Source: Polysphondylium violaceum
Lineage: Eukaryota; Evosea; Eumycetozoa; Dictyosteliales; Dictyosteliaceae
DNA: 32,839 nt
Direction of reading: 5' to 3'
Assembly (NCBI GenBank): GCA_000277445.1
Contig: AJWJ01000254.1
Span: forward strand, 1 to 32,839
Part shown: positions 22,456 to 32,292 of the stretch, piece after piece
Layout of the letters: each line of letters starts with the position of its first letter
Numbering within the stretch: the first letter of the stretch is position 1
Notes under the pieces: generated by a model
What the model saw: only the letters and a program-made list of their open reading frames with translations
What the model was told of the DNA's origin: nothing
The model's database searches: none
Program-made: the position numbers and the translations under genes

Positions 22456-23346
22456 GCATTAGGATTAGGATGATTGAGATTGTTATTGGCTATATTATTA
22501 TTTGCATTAACATTGTTTTGTTGTTGAGCTTGTTGAGCTTGTTGTTGTTGTTGCAATTGTTGTTGTGCTTGTTGTAATTGTTGTTGTGCTTGCTGAACTT
22601 GTTGTTGAGCTTGTTGAACTTGTTGTAATTGTTGTGCTTGTTGTTGTTGGGCTTGTTGATACATTTGTTGAATGTGGTTTTGTGCGTGTTGAATATGAAT
22701 AAATTGATTTAAATTTTGAGGTCCCAGCATAAAATTTTGATGCATTTGTTGATTTAATTGAATTGGGAACTTTAATAATTGAGGGTTATTACTATTATAT
22801 TTTTGATGAATCCACATTCCTAACCGATGAATATTTTCATTGATCAAACCAACAGGGAATCTAGAGTATTTTGGTGTTTCTGGTCTTTGACTAACCGGTA
22901 TATACAAAAGACCTAAAAAACAATAATAAAACTTTCTAATAGAGGATGCATCTGATACTTTATAAAGCCCTTTGTTTCCTTTTGTCAATGATTCTACAAT
23001 CTAAAATTTACAATAATATTAATAAATAATCAAATATAAAAAAAAAGAAAAATACAAACTTTGTTATGATCGGGTTGGTAATTATGATACATATAAACTG
23101 GTTCATAATAAAAATTCTTTTTCTGCAATAAATTATCTAAACTCTAATAAATAATATATTTTTTTTTTGATTAGTAAGAGGTTATGATTACAAAGATAAA
23201 AGAAAAACTTACCAATTCACCACCTAAATATTGAGGAATAGTGTTTGATCTTGAATAAATAAAAACAACTCTAAGACTCCAACTTCTAGTCGATCCATGT
23301 TTTGATTCCTCAATTTCATTATATTTAGATTCACTATAGTGTTTTA

Positions 23347-23428
<82 letters not shown>

Positions 23429-24242
23429 GTTATTGTTATTGTTATTGTTATTGTTATTGTTATTGTTAATATAAGAAAAACATGTATATTTATATAAAAT
23501 CTAAAACATACATCATATCAAAAAGAGTTGTCATATCAAAAGAATTAAATTTAACACCATGAGCCAACTTATCTAGTTTTCCTTTAATTTCAATGTAATC
23601 GTTTGTAAAATCTAAAGCCCATATAGAAGATACTCTAAGAGTGCAAATAGCAAACTTGGCAGTAGGATCTGATTTTAGTTTTCCTCTGACATAAAGCGAT
23701 AGAGCCTTTTTAATATGATCTAATCTAGGATTAGAATTCTTAAAAAGTGATGATATCTCCTCATCTAAATCTATACAAAACACGATATACTCTTGTTCAG
23801 TATTATTTAATGGTTGTTCAATCTCCATACATGTAATCGGTGATGTAATAGGAGACGACATATCCTCATCATCAACCATACTGCTAGAAGTTGAAGTAGA
23901 TAAATTTGATGCTGTTGAAGTAGAAGTAGTAACTGAATCTCTCTATAATAATGTAGTAATAGAGTGATATAGATATATTTATAAATAAAAAAAATTACAG
24001 CGACATAAAATAATTTATGTACAAAACCAATTTTTTTTTTTTTTTGAAAATTTTTTAAAATAAAATTTAAGATTAGGAGGGATGTTAATATAATATTTTT
24101 AGAAAATAAAAAATAAAAAAACAATGTTTACAAATATTTTTTAAATTAATTAATGATGACAACATACATTTGACATTCTCCTTTTTGATGAAGCCTCTGA
24201 TGATGTTGAAAATGAATATTCTTTTCTCTTTGTTGGAAGCAT
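20646..24242 (-). CDS. MERIT40/BABAM1-like domain fused to BTB/POZ domain
   Basis: Five exons on the minus strand: 24242-24168, 23942-23512, 23333-23213, 23143-23060, 23000-20646. They join to 1021 residues starting MLPTKRKEY. Residues ~70-275 match MERIT40/BABAM1, the vWA-like scaffold of BRISC and BRCA1-A: EYIVFCIDLDEE, FAICTLRVSSIWAL, FNSFDMTTLFDM, RVVFIYSRS, FYYEPVYMYHN and a KG..YKVS....KFYYC segment. A ~450-residue Gln-, Asn-, Asn-Ala- and Pro-Thr-rich linker follows. A BTB domain starts at ~764 (FSDVIFVVG, FGHRVILSARSRYFKTLF, FLALLCYLYTED) with a BACK-like helical part after it, ending near EFDELVSLFS. MERIT40 domain and BTB share one uninterrupted last exon, so the fusion is not a splicing artefact. 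BTB proteins often bridge Cullin-3 ligases. The donor of intron 4 is GTTTGT, less usual. Confidence 0.8.
21790..21945 (-). repeat. Asn-Ala dipeptide (hexanucleotide) repeat within the BTB gene
   Basis: A run of TTTGCA-type hexamers (plus-strand reading) encodes alternating Asn-Ala with a few Asn-Val units in the linker of the BTB protein. Purely in-frame and free of stops, it differs from the simple AAT/AAC homopolymer runs around it. Confidence 0.9.
23347..23467. repeat. (ATT)n/(ATTGTT)n microsatellite in an intron
   Basis: Roughly 120 bases of ATT units followed by alternating ATT/GTT units, filling most of the 178-base second intron of the MERIT40-BTB gene. In coding DNA the same repeat would encode poly-Asn. 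Confidence 0.9.
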
Positions 24243-24345
24243 TTCTTTTAAAAAGAAAAAAGGATAATAAGGGTAAACAAAGAAAAGTACTTCCAATTAA
24301 ATTAATTGTTGTACTCTTCCTTATTATTATTGCTTATATTTTTCT

Positions 24346-24465
24346 ATGTGTGTGCTGTGTTTTTTTTTATTTCTAGTACCCAAAGCTGTATGTATAGTTG
24401 CTGTTGTATTATCTGGTGATTATGTGTCTACTCCTGTTAATGTAAAATTCTACCGATCAAAATAA
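24346..24465 (+). pseudogene. Possible Cu/Zn superoxide dismutase-like N-terminal fragment
   Basis: A 39-codon frame from ATG 24346 contains PKAVCIVAVVLSGDYVS and then VNVKFY before a stop. The start resembles the first strands of Cu/Zn SOD (KAVCVL.GD..V.G.V.F). An alternative reading starts it at a splice acceptor (TTTCTAG, ending 24376). No downstream SOD segments (copper-binding His motifs) occur on the plus strand nearby, so if real it is a relic or an isolated exon. Weak evidence based on one short match. Confidence 0.25.
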
Positions 24466-25209
24466 ATAAATCTAGATGACTTTGCAAAAAAAATTGAGAA
24501 TTGAAAAAAAAAAAAAGAAAACAAATTTTAAAATTGAAGAATATGAAAAGTGTACTTTTAGTGAGTAGTAATACTAGTTGTGGTTGTTATTGTTGTTGTT
24601 GTTGTAAAGTACAGTACACTCATTAATGATGACTATAAAGTATGTGTAGTGTGTATGTGGTGTATAGAGTTGATGTGTAAATCTAGAGAGAAAACAAAAA
24701 AAAAGAGTATAGTAAGGAAAATCGAGAAATAACAAAAAAAAAATAAAAAATAAAAAAAGTTCTATTTGGTAATTAAATTCAATAGAACACCAAAAATTTC
24801 TCAAACTCTAAACAAAACTAACTACAAAGTAAACTAATAATTGAAAAAGCTATCTCTGTGTGTGTGTATGTGTAATAGTATAAAGTAGGCAAAAAAATTA
24901 ATTTGTGTGTTGAAAGAAAATGAAAAAAAAAAAATTAAAATTAAAAAAAAGTTGTGAAGGTTTTTTTTCTTTTTTTTCTTTTTTTTTTTTTTTTTCCTTT
25001 TTGATGGTTATCAAAACACCCTTTTCACCCACTTATCACACCCGTTCTTTTTCAACATATCCTTTCCATACATACTTTCACACTCCAACAACATTAACAC
25101 ACTCCAGCACACCCCCACCCACGCTCACACACGCTGCCCACCTACTCTACTAATAGTAAGCACCACACCTATGTGTGTTATTGTGTGGTATAGTGATTGA
25201 TAAATATTA

Positions 25210-25234
25210 GGAGAGAGAGAGAGAGAGAGAGAGA
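25210..25234. repeat. (GA)n microsatellite
   Basis: About twelve GA units in the spacer between the MERIT40-BTB and NF-YB genes. Confidence 0.9.
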
Positions 25235-26098
25235 AGATTGTTTTGAAGGAAAAAAACAATATGGAAGGGAAGGGTTTTTACTTTTTGTGAAAAGTGATGA
25301 GAATGGAAAATTTATAAACTAGTTTTTTTCAACACATAGATGTGTTTTTGAATATTTGTAAACTTAATATCACTACTATAAAAATTAAACAATTTCTCCT
25401 TTCTTTTTTTTACACACTGTAGTAATACCTTATTTGGATATAGTCGTGTAAATCAACACACACTCACTCATCACAATAATAAATGCATGTGATAGTAGGT
25501 GAAAACTATCTATCTTGAGCACATAGTTTGCCAAAAATAGCAAAGATAAGAGATTTAATTAATATTATTATTATTATCAAACAAATTATTTTGATTTTGA
25601 TTGTTGTGGTAGTAGATATTGATATTGTTGTGAATAAAATATGGGTGTGTGAATGAATAAAAGAATATCTTGCTTGAGATCTCATAATTTTAAAAATATC
25701 GATGGACGATTTTATCTTTTCCAGGTTTTTTTCAAAATAAATGATTTCGTTTTTTTTTTGATGGAAAAGAATGTATACATTTTATTTATTTTAGACATTT
25801 CAATGAAAATATGTATATATAGTGTATAAAAAACTAAAAGAATAATAAATATACATCCTTATATATAAGTTTTATGATCGAAAATTGATATATTATATTT
25901 TTACATGATGGATATATATGATTGCCAGATATGATGTGTTTGATTTATGAATATATGGAATCAAACAACCAATGAGAATCATTTACTTAATATTTTTAAT
26001 TATTTCAGGTTGTTTAATCTATAAAGGATTTATTTTTTTTTTTTTTTTTGTCTTTTTTTTTTTTTTTTGTTTTTCTTTGTTGTTGTTTGTATCATTAA

Positions 26099-26914
26099 TT
26101 ATGAATCAAAGCTTAAGTGTTCTTGTTGTTGTTGTTGTTGTTGTTGTTGTTGATATTCTTGATTCATTATATCTTGGTGATGAGGGATTTGTTGTTGTTG
26201 TTGTGGGATGTTTTGATATTGTTGATAATACATGGGAGGTAATTGTCCTGTCCCCGCTGATGGATAGTGTTGTTGTTGCTGTTGTTGTTGTAATTGTTGA
26301 TAAATTGCAGTATCATTTACGTTATTGTTATCAATGGATGTTGATAAACTACTGCTATTACTTTGTCGTGGTGATGATGGAGGTGAACAAGATAAATTAC
26401 CAGAGGTTGAAGTTGTAGTTGTTGAAGTTTGAATATTATTACCTTGATCATTGTTGTTATTTGAAACATTTGCAGAATTTGTGTTATTGTTGTTGTTGTT
26501 ATTATAGTGATTCTCTACTTTTCTAGGCGATCTTTTGGCATTGTGATTAGAGTTTTTTTCATGTTCTCTAAACCTTGATAAATAGACTCTGAGGGGTTCT
26601 GTATAATTATCAAAGCCCAACATTGTCATTGCAGCAATGATATCTTCGCCATTGATTGTTTTTCTTTTCTCAACTTGACATTTCTCACTTGCTTCACTTG
26701 TAATAAAACTAATAAACTCTGATACACAATCTTGAACAGTTTCTTTTGCATCCTTTGCAACCTTTGCATTGTTTGGTAGTGCTTTTTTCATTATTCTAAT
26801 AATATTTGCAATTGGTAAATATCTATCTTGTTCTCTATCTCCATCGACATTGTTTACTCCACCACTACCACCCTCTTCATTGCTAATCATTCCTCCTTCT
26901 TCTGAATTATTCAT
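26099..26914 (-). CDS. NF-Y subunit B (CBF-A/HAP3) histone-fold protein
   Basis: Single exon, 271 residues. A short acidic Gly/Glu N-terminus leads into the NF-YB histone fold at ~30-122: [76 protein letters not shown]. This is near-canonical. NF-YB pairs with NF-YC; the dimer recruits NF-YA to bind CCAAT boxes. After the fold comes a long Asn/Ser/Gln-rich tail with Gln runs, ending EHLSFDS; such Gln-rich parts are activation domains in animal NF-Y, though there mostly on other subunits. No intron is needed. Family call is very secure. Confidence 0.95.
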   Translation of the reverse strand: MNNSEEGGMISNEEGGSGGVNNVDGDREQDRYLPIANIIRIMKKALPNNAKVAKDAKETVQDCVSEFISFITSEASEKCQVEKRKTINGEDIIAAMTMLGFDNYTEPLRVYLSRFREHEKNSNHNAKRSPRKVENHYNNNNNNNTNSANVSNNNNDQGNNIQTSTTTTSTSGNLSCSPPSSPRQSNSSSLSTSIDNNNVNDTAIYQQLQQQQQQQHYPSAGTGQLPPMYYQQYQNIPQQQQQIPHHQDIMNQEYQQQQQQQQQQEHLSFDS

Positions 26915-28415
26915 TATGTTTTGTTATGTATATATATTAAGGTTATCTTTACTATTGTTGTCAAATATATGTATATAAAGTAAAGTTTTAGTATTATTGT
27001 CTCGATTATGATTGGTGGTGTATATATATTTATATAAAATGAAAAAAAAAAATATATATTATGTTGAATACTATACTATAGTATCAATATAGCTTAATAA
27101 GATGTGTTTGATATCGTTAGATGTAATATTACTATACAATGAAAAAACATATGAAAATAATTTATAAAACACACTCACACACAAAGGATACGAAAGAAAA
27201 AAAAAAAAACAAGATATAGCTATATAAGGCAACAATGAAAGGATTGTTCTCTATTCTATATGTAATATATGATATAGATAGAGAGTGGTCTGTAAATCTT
27301 TGTGTTTTCGATTATATCATATACAATTGTATATCTGTGTGTATGGTACTAGTTTGGTATGGGACAAAAAAAGAAAATCTTAAAAACTGTCAAAAAAAGA
27401 ACAAACAAAGGTTTTTTTTTTTTTTTTGTGATTTTTTTTGTGATTTTTTTTTTTAGACAAAATTTAAAAGATTTTAAACTACCTTTGGTTCAAGTCAACT
27501 GACTTTTGATACAAAATTATTTTTATTACTATTAAATTGTTGTTGTTGGTGTTTTAACAAGAATAATGATTTGATTTTATATATATTACTTGATGGTTTG
27601 AAAAAACATTTAATTAAATATATTTTATATTCTATTTTGTAATATTGGCTTTAAAAAGCATGTGGTGTTGTATTGGCGTGGGGTGGGGATTTGTGGATAT
27701 TGTGGTCCGGAGTTGTGGATAGGTAGAATTAAAATAAATTGTGCAGTGGTGAATTGAATTTCTTTGTCGTATAAAAACACAATAGATAATCGACAATAAT
27801 CAAAGATTTACATATATGAGGAAGGTGGAATATGTTAAAATAATCCAAGTATTCTCCCCCCCCCCTTCGCACACTGATACGAAACCATCATAATTTTTAC
27901 TTTTTTTTTTTTTTTTTTTGTTTTGTTTTACAATTGTGTGGAGAGGGGTGTGGTGTGTGTTTTGCAAAACATAATGAATTGCAACATTTGGAAAAAAAAG
28001 GATGTAACTTGTGTTTTTGGTTTGGTGCTATTTTTTGTTTGAATGTAATAAATCTCCAAAAAATAATAATAATTAAGGATAAAAAAATTGTTAAGGTTTT
28101 ACATACATTCAGAGCTACTAGGATTGATTTATCCATATTGAATTGAAATTTTATATATTTTACAATCAAACATTTGAAAAAAAAAATATAAAAAAAATTA
28201 TAAAAAAAATAAAAAAAATTCCCTTTATAATCTCCAAGACAATACCTTTTTTAGTTTCAATGAAAAAAACCTAAAATCAAAACCACAAAAGTTTTTTTTT
28301 TTTTCCTTTTTAAGATGTTGGATTGATATATATATCCATGCAAGGTTAATCAACAAAAAGATTCATTAATTGTTGGTATGAATCCAATCAATCTTTGTTT
28401 TTTTTTTTTATTTAG
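26915..28415. other. Intergenic region upstream of the NF-YB gene
   Basis: About 1.5 kb. It carries the NF-YB promoter on the left and the 3' end of the AlkB gene on the right. A G/T-rich block at 27660-27722 (GGCGTGGGGTGGGG within it) is the reverse-strand form of the CACCC-type runs seen elsewhere. A nine-C run lies near 27857-27865. Long T/A runs occur at 27412-27430 and 27901-27920. No gene recognised. Confidence 0.6.
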
Positions 28416-29371
28416 TTATTTAAACGAGTTCGTTTTTTTTAGAGATAAACTGAGTTTTAAAGGAAGAGATTTTTGATTGGACGTTCCACGAGCTGTGATA
28501 GTCTTCTCCTCTTTTATTCCCAATCTATCATTTGATTGTGGATCAGAATCATCCTTTTTAGGTGGTATGATTATCTCTTTTTGGAGTTGTTGTTCTTGTT
28601 GTTGTACTTGTGGATGTAGAGTATTGAGTTGGGGTGGAGCCTTTCTAAAAGTTAAATTTATTCTTGGCTCTTTTACCTTTAACTCTTTAGGCACTCCATG
28701 TTTATAAAAAGACTGTGTTTCACCTTGCATAACTATTAAGGAACCATCACATAAAGAATATTCTAATTTCTCTTGTTCCCCCTCTTTAAATTGATCATCT
28801 TTCATAGACTTTAAAATAAACCTTCTTGTTGCACCTAAAGAGACAGAAGCAATTGTATTTTTACCTTCACCAATTGCCTCTTTATCTGAATGAAATGCAA
28901 TATAATCGTTTCCATTACGATATAAATTAACTAGGACATAATCAAATTGAACATCCAACATAAATTCAAGTGATTGTTTTAAAACTAATAATGTAGGGGT
29001 CCAAGGCCTTTGTTTTTGACTCTGGTATCTAGCAGAAACAACAATATCTTTATCAGCTACCCAACTTTGTACTCTATAGAAAAATAAATATTAATATTTA
29101 TCAAATACTATAGGTATTATTATAAAATGAATCATAATACCTTGGTACTTGAAACTCTTTACCATAGATTGTTCTAGTTGCTTGTTCAAAGTTTAAGTAG
29201 CCACTCATTAGCTCATTGAATAGAAAGGTTGTTTGATCTTTTGTTAAAAAGTTTTTATACCATTTAAGATTACAATTTGCTTTCTGTAAATTTATATATT
29301 CTAATTTATTCTTTAATAGATTTGATTCTATTTCGAATTTAAAATTTTCATATTTATTTATTTCTTTAAAC

Positions 29372-29412
<41 letters not shown>

Positions 29413-29505
29413 GTCTGTATCCAATTGAATATCCCTCTCTTCTTCTTTATCTTTTTCTTCAAGTTCTCTTTTTTTAGGGCTTAAAATGTTTTTAAAAAAT
29501 TCCAT
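28416..29505 (-). CDS. AlkB-family 2-oxoglutarate/Fe(II) dioxygenase, ALKBH2/3-like
   Basis: Two exons: 29505-29141 and 29073-28416, intron 67 bases, joined to 340 residues. N-terminus is Lys/Glu-rich with a run of Asn. The AlkB core starts near 85 (NCNLKWYKNFL): VPRVQSWVADKD, the substrate lid region, then YVLVNLYRNGNDYIAFHSDKE with iron ligands His183 and Asp185, ASVSLGATRRF, distal ligand His247 (YKHGVPKE), and 2-oxoglutarate-binding Arg259 and Arg265 (PRINLTFRK). The protein should oxidatively remove alkyl groups (1-methyladenine, 3-methylcytosine) from DNA or RNA. The core aligns best with human ALKBH2. A ~75-residue Gln/Lys/Ser-rich basic tail (NQKSLPLKLSLSLKK) follows and may help nuclear entry (inference). 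Confidence 0.92.
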
Positions 29506-29995
29506 ATTATTGTTGATTGTGTGAATGTTTTTTGAAATGATGAAAATTTTTGTAAAATTTTACACTTTTAGTGAATTCAAAAATTCTTGGAATTTTTAAA
29601 ATTTATCAAAAATCTCTTGATCATGATATGACTTTTTCTATTTTGATAAGAGGGTGACATAAACCTCCAAACACTACACATCATGCTTGCCAGCATGGAA
29701 CATCGCTTTCACTCCCTGATTGTTGATATTTAGTAATCAAGAAATTAACTTTTTTCAAACATAATCAAAATCAAACATAATCTTTTTTCATAGCATATCT
29801 ATTTTCAACTCCCTATCGCACAACTATCAAATAGATTAAAGATTAATGACCATCTATATCAACGTCTCTATGTAAAATTTTTTTTTTTTTTTTAATTTTT
29901 TTTTTTCAACCAAAATTTTACCACCTTTGCATTCGCTTCATACGACACCCTCTCTTTTCTTGAGAAAAAGAAATAAAGAAAAGTAAATAGATAAG
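29506..29995. promoter_or_regulatory. Divergent promoter, AlkB gene and PRA1 gene
   Basis: Head-to-head spacer of 490 bases. A perfect 6-bp hairpin with a 4-base loop, CATGCT TGCC AGCATG, lies at 29682-29697 in its least AT-rich part. T-rich runs at 29878-29905 precede the PRA1 start. Confidence 0.4.
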
Positions 29996-30759
29996 ATGGA
30001 AACAAATAATGAAATGGCATCAATGTATGCCCCAAACAATATCGGAATCGATTCATATAGCAATAATACCACTTCTATGAATAGTGACAACACTACCAAT
30101 GGAAACATGTCTTTTGTCAATAGCAATGAAGTTTCTCATAATAACTCTTCCTCCTCCTCCTCTTCTTCTTCATTCTTTAATGGTACTGGATCATCATTAG
30201 ATCAATCTACTATGACTCATAGAATGACTACTCTTACAACAAAGATTAGAGATTTTAAGAACTCAAAGCTTGAAAACACTAGAAATTGGTCACAATTCAT
30301 TGGACAAAGAAATCAATACGCTGTCCCAACCATAGATAGCACAAGTACTAGAATTAAAGAGAATGTTGTCTATTTTCAAGCAAACTATATGATATTATTC
30401 TTAATATTTGGTGCATACTTTTTCATTACCAAACCATTGTTTCTCTTTTTAGTTACCCTTTTATTTTTAATATCTGCCTACATTCACTATTTGAACCCAA
30501 ATCTTCCTGAATATCAAAAAAAGATTGGTTATGGTGTACAGGTATTCCTTTTCATTTATTTTATTATCACTGCTGGCTCTAGTTTGTTTTGGTTAATCGG
30601 TGCTACTATTACAGGTATTTATAGTATTTAGCTTGCTACACCACCATTACACATTTACTAATCATTTTATTACCTTAAATAGTTTGTTTACTTCATGCCG
30701 CTTTTCATGTACCAACACCATCAGATGATGCTAGTCTCAAATTTGGTGGAGGTGTTTAA
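29996..30759 (+). CDS. PRA1 family (prenylated Rab acceptor) protein
   Basis: Two exons (29996-30614 and 30683-30759; 68-base intron) give 231 residues. The first ~70 residues are Asn/Ser-rich, with a Ser run. The PRA1 domain covers ~80-225: NTRNWSQFIGQRNQYAVP, the first hydrophobic hairpin (NYMILFLIFGAYFF...LFLISAYIHYL), a polar loop NPNLPEYQKKIGYG, the second hydrophobic pair, then exon 2 with LLHAAFHVPTPSDD, a typical PRA1 ending. PRA1 proteins sit in Golgi and endosome membranes and act on prenylated Rab GTPases in vesicle traffic. Dictyostelium has several praf genes; the paralogue is not resolved. Confidence 0.9.
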
Positions 30760-31416
30760 AATGTTTACAAAAATAAATAAATAATTTGTAATAAAGAAAA
30801 TATACAAATACAAGTCTTTAGAGATATTATAAATAGATTAGATACAAAATGTTGTAAAGATTTTATTTATTATTTTAAAATAGTCGCATAAAAGTAATGT
30901 CAGAAAGACTCGTTCGTTTTTCTTTTTTTTTTTTTTCTTTTTTATCGAGAAAAACTTTGATCAAAGGAATTCTGTCCAATAGATAAAAAAATACTTTTAA
31001 ATTAGAGAATCAACTGTTGTTGTATTTTCTAAAATAAAAGTTTATCTATCAAATAGAATCCCTTTAACTAAGTCTTTTAAATAAGCAACAAAGCAAATAA
31101 ATAAAACATTCTGTAAGATAATAGTCTAAATTAGTATTTGAGATTATAAAATGTATAGAATATTAAACTAAAGAAAGATTATTTAGATAAAAATAATAAA
31201 AGTCAGAGTAACTATGAAAGACATCTTAATTATCAATCGATATTTCTAAAACAGAAAACCAAAAGAATCAGCATACATTGTTTCTTTTAGGTTATCATCA
31301 TACAAATTATTATGTATCTAAAATCTTTCCACATCCAAAGTCCAAGGAGCTATAGAGGTAGTATTAAAATATTTTATATACATACATTTAAAAAGATATT
31401 TCTTTAGTGGGTAAAA
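30760..31416. other. Intergenic region, PRA1 gene to snoRNA
   Basis: AT-rich. AATAAA-like signals just after the PRA1 stop (30770-30800) probably serve its 3' end formation. Nothing else recognisable until the 3' end of the minus-strand snoRNA. Confidence 0.5.
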
Positions 31417-31560
31417 GATTGTAGTTGCTGCATGAAAATAACACAATAGAGAAGATTGTGATATTGATTAAAACAACGGGATCGGGTGCTTTTCTCTAGC
31501 TTCTTCAATGTTGGCGCATTCGGTACGAGGAACCGAATACAGACGGTGAAAAGCGTATGC
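31417..31560 (-). ncRNA. H/ACA box snoRNA (pseudouridylation guide)
   Basis: Read on the minus strand, a GC-enriched island folds into hairpin-H-hairpin-ACA. Hairpin 1: lower stem GCTTTTCA (31554-31547) with TGAAGAAGC (one bulged G), internal loop, 9-bp upper stem GTATTCGGT/ACCGAATGC. H box AGAGAA at 31497-31492 follows directly. Hairpin 2: lower stem GTTGTT (31477-31472) with AGCAAC (31429-31424); pocket arms TTAATC and TTCATGC; 11-position upper stem AATATCACAAT/ATTGTGTTATT with one mismatch. One base later comes ACA (31422-31420), exactly three bases before the inferred 3' end at 31417. The upper stem to ACA distance is 14, the canonical value. The pocket pairs with both sides of UG in GCATGAA-TG-GATTAA, a conserved LSU rRNA segment. 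The 5' end is approximate. Confidence 0.85.
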
Positions 31561-31594
31561 GAAATTTTATAGATATGACATTGTCAGACCCAAC

Positions 31595-31632
31595 CTTTAT
31601 AAATAGAATCACTATCAATCCCGATTATGGGT
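31595..31632 (-). promoter_or_regulatory. DUSE-like element and TATA box of the snoRNA gene
   Basis: On the minus strand ACCCATAA lies at 31632-31625, matching the Dictyostelium upstream sequence element found ahead of snRNA and other small RNA genes. TATTTATAAAG follows at 31605-31595. The DUSE is about 65-70 bases, and the TATA about 35 bases, upstream of the inferred RNA start, as expected for such genes. Confidence 0.7.
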
Positions 31633-32292
31633 TGTTTGAAAAAAAACGAAAACGAATGAAAAAATTTGCATGAGAAAAATAAAAAAAAAAAAAAAACGTT
31701 AGTTTTAAATGACAAAGTGAGCAATATGATAAAATCTTTCAAACTTAATATAAATACCTTTGACATTTAAAAAATGTGCTTATTTTAAAGAAAATTCATC
31801 ATTGAGTATACTCATTGAATTTATAATTATCATCTCTGGATTCGTAGAGATGTTGTTTTTAGTGCAATATTATAGTTGACTCAACTCATTTAATTGAATT
31901 AAAAAAAGATGTGATGGTCTTCAAAATCAGATCTGATCATAACAACTTTCCCTCATATGAAAAATATGTGCCAAATTCAAAACTAAAAATCTCACACACC
32001 CACAAGGCAGGCAATAAAAGTCAATTTTTGAAGTTCTTGAAGAAAAAAAAAAAAAAAAAACTTTTCAAAAATTTTTTTAACACCTTTGTCATCATCATCA
32101 AAACTTTTTTTAGTTTTTGCTGGGGATGTGCTTTTTTGAAATTTTTTTTTTTTCATTTTTTCATTAAGAAGCATTAACCAAACACATACACTTTAGACAT
32201 AGTGGATCATTGTATAATATTATAATTACAGCGCGTATTATTATTTACACAATCACTAGTTTATATTTTTTTTAATTTATATACATAATAAA
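31633..32292. other. Intergenic region, snoRNA promoter to sec61a
   Basis: AT-rich with poly-A and poly-T tracts (31680-31696, 32041-32060, 32137-32152). It should contain the sec61a promoter. No further RNA or gene is seen. Confidence 0.5.

Larger units (their letters stand above)
24243..26098. other. Intergenic region between two minus-strand genes
   Basis: It holds the promoter of the MERIT40-BTB gene (left end) and the 3' side of the NF-YB gene (right end). Contents: a short coding-like segment at 24346-24465 (listed separately), poly-A/T runs, a C-rich CACAC/CACCC block at about 25018-25145, and a (GA)n repeat at 25210-25234. No full gene is seen. Confidence 0.6.

Noticed and set aside
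21591-22577. Ile/Cys-rich and Leu-rich plus-strand frames
   Set aside because: Antisense shadows of the Asn-Ala and poly-Asn repeats of the BTB gene.
20646-22988. BTB gene starting at a TTG at 22988 as a single-exon gene
   Set aside because: Four upstream exons splice in frame and complete the MERIT40-like domain, whose last part lies in this exon.
29617-29747. Possible C/D box snoRNA closed by TCTTGAT / ATCAAGA
   Set aside because: No proper D box beside the 3' stem, box C is a poor match, and no DUSE-like promoter is present.
31584-31766. Minus-strand 60-codon frame
   Set aside because: It overlaps the snoRNA promoter and its sequence is Phe/Ser-rich noise from A/T runs.
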